64,000 nt of DNA from Amycolatopsis endophytica. Its GTDB lineage: Bacteria > Actinomycetota > Actinomycetes > Mycobacteriales > Pseudonocardiaceae. Both the position numbers and the translations under genes were made by a program. Location: assembly GCF_013410405.1 (NCBI RefSeq), contig NZ_JACCFK010000001.1:3410001-3474000 (forward strand). The letters run 5' to 3'. Below are positions 58,302 to 64,000 of this stretch, piece after piece. The notes under the pieces were generated by a model. That model was given only the letters and a program-made list of their open reading frames with translations, had not been told where the DNA came from and did not search any database. Each line of letters begins with the position of its first letter. Positions within the stretch are counted from its first letter, which is position 1.

Positions 58302-60286
58302 GTGCCTTCCCTTCGGTCGGTTCGCACTACCGCGGCGCCACGGGGCGCCAGAACGTGCCGGGCCGAGACCCGGTCGGTCAACAGGTCCGGTGCCTCGAAG
58401 GGCAGCTCGACGGTGACCTCACCGGCGTTGTGGTTGAGCAGGAACAGGAACTCGCGGTCCTCGGCTTCCCGCCGTACCGCCTGGACCCCGGCGGGCAGGC
58501 CGGGCACGACCGGCTCCACGCCCGCCTCCGCACGCACGCGGTCCAGCAGGCGGCGCATCCCGTCCGGATCGGGGCGGGTGCCGAGGTACCACGCCACCCC
58601 GGCCCCGTAGGCGTGGCGCGTGATCGCGGGCGCACCGGCCAGATCACCCGAGACGAACGACGCCACCGGTTCCGCGCCGCGGAGTTCGATCGCCTCCGAC
58701 CACAGGGTTCCGGTCAGCCCCGGCCCCAGCGACACCGAGGTTCCCGGCTCCAGCGGCCAGAACTCCTCGATCCGCACGCCGAGTGCGTCCCGTAGCGGCG
58801 CCACCGGGTATCCGCCCAGGTGGGCGCGGTCGCACGAGTCGACGATGCCGGAGAAGAACGACACCACCAGATGGCCGCCCATGCGGACGTACTGACGCAA
58901 CCGCTCCGCGCCGTCCTCGTCGAGCAGGTACAGGTTCGGCACCACGACCAGCTTGTACGCCGACAGGTCACGCGAGGGCGGCACCACATCGCACGTGACA
59001 CCCGCGTCGAAGAACGGCGCGTAGTGCGCGAGGTGCGAGTCGAGCTGCGTGACGTCCGCCGAGGGGTGCGCGTCCAGTTCCAGTGCCCACCAGCTGTTCC
59101 AGTCGTGCAGGATCGCCACGTCCGAGTCCACCCGCGTACCTTCCACATCGGACAGTGCCTTGAGGTCCTGCCCCAGGTCGCGTGCTTCGGCGAAGACACG
59201 CGTGTCGGCGCCCACGTGCGGCACCATCGCGGAGTGGAACTTCTCCGCGCCGCCGCGGCTCTGCCGCCACTGGAAGAACAACGCGGCGTCGGCTCCGCGC
59301 GCGACCGCCTGCAGGACGCCCTGGCGCATCACCCCCGGCGACTTGGCGCCGTTGGTGCGGCGCCAGTTGACCGCGCTCGGCGCGTGTTCCAGCAACAGCC
59401 ATGGCTTGCCGTCCTTGAGCGACCGCACGACGTCGTAGCCGAACGCCGCTTCGACGTGCCCGCGTGGATCGTAGGGCTCCGGATACGAGTCGAGCGAGAC
59501 GACGTCTTCCTGCTCCGCCCAGGTGTGCCAGTCCAGCGACTTCTGCACCAGCCCGACGAAGTTCGTCGTCAGGGGCACCTCCGGCGTGATCCGTCGCAGG
59601 ATGTCCGCCTCGGTCCGGTAGCAGGCCAGTATCGCGTCCGAGGAGAACCGGTGGAAGTCCAGTTGCTGCGCCGGGTTCCGGAACGACGGCGCCACCCGCG
59701 GTGGCTGGATCTCGTCCCAGTCCGAGTAGCCCTGCGACCAGAACGTGGTCGACCACGCCGTGTTCAGCGCGTCCAGCGTCCCGTACCGGGCGCGCAGCCA
59801 GTCCCGGAAATCCGCCGCGGACGTGTCGCAGTAGCACTGCCGGATGTGGCAGCCGTACTCGTTGCCGACGTGCCAGATTCTCAACGCGGGGTGGTCGGCG
59901 TACCGTCGCGCGACCTGCTCGGCCAGCCGTCCCGCATGCTCGCGGTACACCGGGCTGGACGGGCAGTACTGCTGCCGCGACCCGACCGACAACCGGGTGC
60001 CGTCCTCGCGCACCGGCAGCGTTTCCGGGTGACGGTGCGCGAGCCAGGGTGGCGGTGCCGCCGTCATGGTGGACAGGGACACACCGATTCCGGCCGCGGC
60101 GAGCTTGTCCATCACCGTGTCGACCCAGCCGAAATCGAACTCGCCCGGCCGGGGCTCGACCTTGGCCCAGGAGAAGATCCCCAGGCTGACCAGGGTGACC
60201 CCGGCCTCGGTCATCAGCTTGACGTCGGAGTCCCAGACGTCCTCGGTCCAGTGTTCCGGGTTGTAGTCGGCGCCGTAGTGGATCAC
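58298..60286 (-). CDS. Beta-galactosidase (GH42)
   Basis: A 662-residue GH42 enzyme with no signal peptide, so cytoplasmic. The acid/base Glu lies in WHVGNEYG (E143) and the nucleophile in LLLEHAPSAVNW. Cys in QYCPSS, GCHIRQCYC and nearby reproduce the structural zinc cluster of GH42. A trimerisation-type beta domain (VPNLYLLDEDGAERLRQYV, GGHLVVSFFSG) follows. It is coupled by four-base overlaps to both neighbours. It would hydrolyse galactosides that enter after extracellular desialylation. Confidence 0.94.
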   Translation of the reverse strand: MIHYGADYNPEHWTEDVWDSDVKLMTEAGVTLVSLGIFSWAKVEPRPGEFDFGWVDTVMDKLAAAGIGVSLSTMTAAPPPWLAHRHPETLPVREDGTRLSVGSRQQYCPSSPVYREHAGRLAEQVARRYADHPALRIWHVGNEYGCHIRQCYCDTSAADFRDWLRARYGTLDALNTAWSTTFWSQGYSDWDEIQPPRVAPSFRNPAQQLDFHRFSSDAILACYRTEADILRRITPEVPLTTNFVGLVQKSLDWHTWAEQEDVVSLDSYPEPYDPRGHVEAAFGYDVVRSLKDGKPWLLLEHAPSAVNWRRTNGAKSPGVMRQGVLQAVARGADAALFFQWRQSRGGAEKFHSAMVPHVGADTRVFAEARDLGQDLKALSDVEGTRVDSDVAILHDWNSWWALELDAHPSADVTQLDSHLAHYAPFFDAGVTCDVVPPSRDLSAYKLVVVPNLYLLDEDGAERLRQYVRMGGHLVVSFFSGIVDSCDRAHLGGYPVAPLRDALGVRIEEFWPLEPGTSVSLGPGLTGTLWSEAIELRGAEPVASFVSGDLAGAPAITRHAYGAGVAWYLGTRPDPDGMRRLLDRVRAEAGVEPVVPGLPAGVQAVRREAEDREFLFLLNHNAGEVTVELPFEAPDLLTDRVSARHVLAPRGAAVVRTDRREGT

Positions 60287-61206
60287 AGCAGGCCAGCCTC
60301 CGTGAGGGTTCCCTTGATGCTGAGCAGTTCTTCGTCGTTGAGGGGCAGCTGGGGCGGCGCCATCACCGAGTTGTCGATGAAGCCGCGCATCTTCATCGCC
60401 GCCTTGAACGCACCGAGGCCGGCGGACCCGCGGCCCATGCGTTCCGGCGGCGCGGCGTGGGTGATCGTGAACAGCCGCAGGAGCCGTTCCTGTTCCTGCC
60501 GCGCCCCGTCGAGGTCTCCGGCGCGCACCCGGTCCCAGATGCCGACGTAGGCCGCGGGGTCCACATTGGCCAATCCGGGAACCGCGCCGTCGGCGCCGAT
60601 CCGCAGCGCGAGGTCCACGACCAGTTCCGAACCGGTGAACACCGCGAACTCGGTCAGACCGCGGTCCCGGCGCGCCAGCAGCAGTGCGCTGAACCCGGCC
60701 TCGTCACCGCTGGAGTCCTTGACCCCGGCCAGAACGCCGTCGGAGGCCAGGCGCAGGACCATCTCCCGGTGCAGCTTGGTGTGCACCGCCATCGGGATGT
60801 CGTAGGCGAAGATCGGCAGCGCCGAGCGCGAGCGCAGCAACCGGAAGTGCTGCTCGATCTCGGCGGAATGCGTGCGTGTGTAGTACGGCGCCGTGACGAC
60901 CAGCGCATCCGCGCCCGCCTCCTCCGCGACGCGGACGTGCTCGGCCACCCGCAGGGTGGTCATGTCGATGCATCCGGCGAGCACCGGAACGCGGCCGGCG
61001 ACGTGCTCGACAGTCGTTTCGATGACCACGCGGCGCTGCCGGTCGGGCAGGAACGCGACCTCGCTCGAACTGCCGAGCACGAACACCCCGTGCACACCCG
61101 CGGCCAGCTGACCGTCGAGGTGACGGCGCAGCGAGTCGACGTCGATCGTGAAGTCGTCCCGCAGCGGCGTGCACAACGGGGGGATGATGCCGGTGAATCG
61201 AGTCAT
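60283..61206 (-). CDS. DapA-superfamily aldolase, candidate N-acetylneuraminate lyase
   Basis: A 307-residue class I aldolase. The Schiff-base Lys is K163 in AGVKDSSGD, the catalytic Tyr is Y135 in FAYDIP, and the TAPYY segment is present. The usual G(T/S)TGE motif reads GSSSE (45-49), so it is not a standard dihydrodipicolinate synthase. Its coupling to sialidase and ABC genes makes N-acetylneuraminate lyase (sialic acid to ManNAc and pyruvate) the best guess, but a 2-keto-3-deoxy-sugar-acid aldolase is an equal structural possibility. No ManNAc kinase or epimerase is visible in the window. Confidence 0.75.
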   Translation of the reverse strand: MTRFTGIIPPLCTPLRDDFTIDVDSLRRHLDGQLAAGVHGVFVLGSSSEVAFLPDRQRRVVIETTVEHVAGRVPVLAGCIDMTTLRVAEHVRVAEEAGADALVVTAPYYTRTHSAEIEQHFRLLRSRSALPIFAYDIPMAVHTKLHREMVLRLASDGVLAGVKDSSGDEAGFSALLLARRDRGLTEFAVFTGSELVVDLALRIGADGAVPGLANVDPAAYVGIWDRVRAGDLDGARQEQERLLRLFTITHAAPPERMGRGSAGLGAFKAAMKMRGFIDNSVMAPPQLPLNDEELLSIKGTLTEAGLL

Positions 61207-62177
61207 CGCACGCTCACTTCGGGTTCGGGGTGGATGCAGTGGAAGAGGTGGCCGTCCCCGGCCGCCGACGCCGGTGGCACCTCCGTGGCGCAGGCGTCCG
61301 TCGCTTTCGGACAGCGGGTGCGGAAGGCGCAGCCGCTGGGCGGGTTGACCGCCGAGGGCACCGGACCGGTGAGCACGATCGGGTCGATCGGGTTCAGCAG
61401 GCTGGGCGTGGCGGAGAACAGCGCCCGCGTGTAGGGATGCCGTGCCTCAGCGGGGATCGCCCCCGCCGGGGCGTCCTCCACGATGCGGCCCAGGTACATC
61501 GTGACGATGCGGTCGCTCATCTTGCGCACGGTCTGGATGTCGTGCGAGACGAAGATCATCGCCAGGCCCAGCCGTTCCCGCAGGTCGAGCAGCAGGTTGA
61601 GGATCTGGGCCCGCACCGACACGTCCAGCGCGGAGGTCGGCTCGTCGGCCACCAGCAGCGCGGGCTCCAGCGCCAGTGCGCGGGCGATCGCCACGCGCTG
61701 GCGCTGGCCGCCGGAGAGCTGACCGGGTACCGCGTCGGCGACGCTGGACGGCAGGCCGACCAGGTCCATCAGCTCCCGCACCCGCCCGGCGCGCTGCGAC
61801 GGCGTACCGGACTGGTGCACGTCGAGCGGGTCGCGCACGATCCGCTCGATCGACATCCGCCGGTTCAACGCCGTCGTCGGGTCCTGGAAGACCATCCCGA
61901 TGTCGCGGCCGAACTCGCGGCGGTCGGAGCCCTTGTCCCACACCGGTTTCCCGTGGTGCCGCACGGTGCCGCCGGTCGGTTTCCGCAGGCCCACGACGAC
62001 CTTCGCGAGCGTCGTCTTGCCGCATCCGGACTCGCCGACCACCCCGATCGTCTCGCCGGGGCGGACGGTCAGCGTCGCGTCGGTGAGCGCGTGCACGCAG
62101 TCGTGCCCGAACAGGCCGCGCCCGCGGATCTTGTGCACCACGTCCACGTGGTCGAGTTCGAGCAGCGGCGCGCTCAT
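61203..62177 (-). CDS. ABC transporter ATP-binding protein (OppF/DppF type)
   Basis: A 324-residue peptide/nickel-family ATPase. Walker A GESGCGKTT, signature LSGGQRQR, Walker B LLVADEPT, H-loop FVSHD, and the C-terminal oligopeptide-transporter extension with CAFRTRCPKATDAC, a Cys cluster typical of Opp/Dpp ATPases. ATG at 62177 overlaps the upstream stop (ATGA); its own stop overlaps the aldolase start. In this operon the Opp-type importer more likely moves a sialylated or acidic sugar than peptides, as known for some sialic-acid importers of this family (inference). Confidence 0.93.
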   Translation of the reverse strand: MSAPLLELDHVDVVHKIRGRGLFGHDCVHALTDATLTVRPGETIGVVGESGCGKTTLAKVVVGLRKPTGGTVRHHGKPVWDKGSDRREFGRDIGMVFQDPTTALNRRMSIERIVRDPLDVHQSGTPSQRAGRVRELMDLVGLPSSVADAVPGQLSGGQRQRVAIARALALEPALLVADEPTSALDVSVRAQILNLLLDLRERLGLAMIFVSHDIQTVRKMSDRIVTMYLGRIVEDAPAGAIPAEARHPYTRALFSATPSLLNPIDPIVLTGPVPSAVNPPSGCAFRTRCPKATDACATEVPPASAAGDGHLFHCIHPEPEVSVR

Positions 62178-64000
62178 GCCGGGGCTCCCTTCACCAGGAC
62201 CTCCGGCGCGATCACCGGTTCGGCGGGGTGGTGGCATGCGACGAGGTGGTTCACGGCCTCGCCCTCGGCGGCCGGCGGTTCGGTCCGGCAGTGCGCCCGC
62301 GCGGCGGGACAGCGGTCGGCGAACCGGCAGCCGGGTGTGAAGTCGGCCGGGGACGGGACGACGCCCTTGATCTGGGTGAGCCGCGCGTCGTTCTCCTCCA
62401 GCGACAGCACCGCGCTGAGCAGGCCGCGCGTGTAGTGGTGCCGGGGCGCGCCGACGACCTGCGCGGTCGTCCCGGCCTCGGCCACCTGCCCGCCGTACAT
62501 GACGACGACGCGGTCGGCGACGTCCGCCATCAGCGCGAGGTCGTGCGACACCAGGACGAGCGCGAAGCCCAGTTCCTCCTGCAACCGCAGCAGCAGCGAG
62601 ATGACCTGCGCCTGCACCGTCACGTCGAGCGCGGTGGTCGGTTCGTCGGCGACGATCAGCTTCGGGCCGCGGGACAGGGCCATGGCGATCAGCACCCGCT
62701 GGCGCTGCCCGCCGGACAGTTCGTGCGGGTAGGCCCGCAGCGTCCGGTCCGGGTCGAGGTTGACCAGCTCCACCAGCTCACGCGGGGTCCGGGTGCCGCC
62801 GCGGCGGGTGAACTGCTTGAGCTGCGCGTTGATCGTCATCGCCGGGTTGAGCGAGCTGAGCGCGTCCTGGTAGATCATCGCGATGTCGTGGCCGAGGTGG
62901 CGCCGCCGCGCGGCCGGCTTCATCGTCAGCAGGTCGTCGCCGTCGAACACCAGCCGCCCGGACAGGCTCGCGGTGCGGGGCTGCAGACCGACGACCGACA
63001 GCGCGGTGAGGGACTTGCCGCACCCCGACTCGCCGATCAGGCCGAGCACCTCGCCAGGCCGCACCGTGAACGACACGTCGTCGACGACGTTGACGCCGTT
63101 GTGCCGTTCGGGGAAGGAGATCGTCAGGCCTTCGACGGACAGCAGCGGCTCCGCGCCCGCCGGTGGCCGCGCGCGACGGGACAACCGCTCGCCGACCTCG
63201 CGCAGACCGCGGATCGGCAGTACCGGCGCGACGTTCTCCGCCGCTTCCCCGGCGACGACCGCCTTCGCGTTGTCCGCCGCCTTCGCGGTACGCGTCGACG
63301 GCGCGGCCCACGCGTCGGAAATGCCCTCCGACAACACGTTCAGCGCCAGCACGGTGATCAGGATCATCAGGCCGGGGAACAGGGTCGCCCACCAGCCGCC
63401 GGTCAGCACCATGTCCTTGCCGTCGGACAGTACCGAGCCCCAGGACGGATCGGGCGGCTGGATGCCGGCGCCGATGAACGACAGCGACGCCTCGAACACG
63501 ATCGCGTCCGCCACCATCACCGTGCAGAACACCAGGATCGGCGCGGCGCAGTTCACCGCGACGTGCCGCACCAGGATGAAGAACCGGCGGGCGCCGATGA
63601 TGCGTTCGGCGTCGACGTAGTCCTCGCTGTACTGCGCCAGCACGTTCGCCCGCACCACCCGCGCGACCGGCGGCACGTTGAGGAACGCGATCGCGAAGAT
63701 CAGCACCTGGATGTCCCGGCCGAACACGGCGACGAACACCGCCGCGAGCGCGACGCCGGGGAACGCCATGATCACGTCCAGGACCCGCATGATCACCGAG
63801 TCCGCGGCGCGGGCCGAGGTGGCGGCGAGCGCGCCGACCATCGCCCCGACGACCAGGGCGAGCGCGGCGGCGCCGAGGCCGATCGCGAGCGACCAGCGGG
63901 CGCCGTGCACGGTCCGGGAGAGGATGTCCCGGCCCGAGTTGTCGGTGCCGAACCAGTGCGCGGCGTCCGGCCCGGTGATCCGCGTGCCGATCGCGTACGG
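62174..64000 (-). CDS. ABC permease-ATPase fusion (OppC-OppD type), N-terminus beyond the window
   Basis: At least 608 residues in one frame; the coding region continues past base 64000. The visible part opens with [24 protein letters not shown], the conserved OppC start, then ~5 helices with the EAA-type loop [14 protein letters not shown] and the [15 protein letters not shown] motif. After a ~60-residue linker comes an OppD ATPase: [29 protein letters not shown] and the C-terminal [14 protein letters not shown] cluster. Fusing the two subunits is unusual but occurs in this family. The partner permease and binding protein are presumably upstream. Confidence 0.92.
   Translation of the reverse strand, partial: PYAIGTRITGPDAAHWFGTDNSGRDILSRTVHGARWSLAIGLGAAALALVVGAMVGALAATSARAADSVIMRVLDVIMAFPGVALAAVFVAVFGRDIQVLIFAIAFLNVPPVARVVRANVLAQYSEDYVDAERIIGARRFFILVRHVAVNCAAPILVFCTVMVADAIVFEASLSFIGAGIQPPDPSWGSVLSDGKDMVLTGGWWATLFPGLMILITVLALNVLSEGISDAWAAPSTRTAKAADNAKAVVAGEAAENVAPVLPIRGLREVGERLSRRARPPAGAEPLLSVEGLTISFPERHNGVNVVDDVSFTVRPGEVLGLIGESGCGKSLTALSVVGLQPRTASLSGRLVFDGDDLLTMKPAARRRHLGHDIAMIYQDALSSLNPAMTINAQLKQFTRRGGTRTPRELVELVNLDPDRTLRAYPHELSGGQRQRVLIAMALSRGPKLIVADEPTTALDVTVQAQVISLLLRLQEELGFALVLVSHDLALMADVADRVVVMYGGQVAEAGTTAQVVGAPRHHYTRGLLSAVLSLEENDARLTQIKGVVPSPADFTPGCRFADRCPAARAHCRTEPPAAEGEAVNHLVACHHPAEPVIAPEVLVKGAPA

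Overview
The window reads as chromosome from a high-GC actinomycete, most likely Amycolatopsis or another member of the Pseudonocardiaceae (inference). The signs are roughly 70% GC, frequent GTG/TTG starts, an IdeR/DmdR-type iron box, actinobacterial family types (XylX-type dehydratase, RskA anti-sigma factor, HrpA helicase of about 1,290 residues, actinobacterial PolA-like protein) and dense packing with 4-nt start/stop overlaps. No prophage, insertion sequence, CRISPR array or large biosynthetic cluster is visible.

Layout. 1-4.3 kb: end of glycine cleavage gcvP, gcvT, and a class A PBP-like protein whose transpeptidase motifs are degenerate; then a 21-bp-period repeat block. 4.3-8.6 kb: Nudix and O-methyltransferase genes behind an iron-siderophore ATPase with a near-consensus iron box, shared with a divergent di-iron desaturase; then a GH172 enzyme and a 66-aa protein. 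8.7-13.4 kb: FAD reductase, a small membrane protein, a Bcr/CflA exporter, a Pro-rich membrane protein and a CPA2 antiporter. 13.3-18.8 kb (minus): secreted HNH nuclease, histidine kinase with an unusual C-terminus, LuxR regulator, secreted alpha/beta hydrolase, decayed DedA gene, and a MerR regulator fused to a DnaN-clamp-like domain. 18.9-27.9 kb: lactate-oxidase-type flavoenzyme, esterase relic, hrpA, PolA-like protein, acyl-CoA ligase. 28.0-30.2 kb: two paralogous small membrane-protein genes, each behind a matching two-hairpin leader, then an XRE regulator. 30.4-35.7 kb: subtilisin, phosphatase, TetR, LacI, lipoamide dehydrogenase. 35.8-38.8 kb: a structured gene-poor block, a small gene, an oxidoreductase, and an SDR gene flanked by tRNA-Arg and a partial tRNA-Arg copy.

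38.9-49.6 kb is a carbon-use locus. On the minus strand, ALDH, xylulokinase, HAD phosphatase, RpiA, a polyol-type SDR and an aquaglyceroporin would take up a pentitol and feed it to the pentose phosphate pathway. Nearby on the plus strand are XylX (2-keto-3-deoxypentonate dehydratase), a 2-hydroxyacid dehydrogenase and alpha-ketoglutarate-semialdehyde dehydrogenase, the end of the Weimberg route. A FadR-type regulator sits between them, and near-identical 20-bp motifs lie before both arms.

49.6-56.4 kb: haloalkane dehalogenase with a divergent WYL regulator; then a fasciclin lipoprotein, a molybdopterin oxidoreductase and RskA, preceded by SigK-like promoters although no sigK is present; then two decayed secreted-protein genes. 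56.4-64 kb (minus): a translationally coupled run of fused ABC permease-ATPase, second ABC ATPase, aldolase, GH42 beta-galactosidase and GH33 sialidase, which looks like a sialylated-glycan utilisation operon continuing beyond the window.
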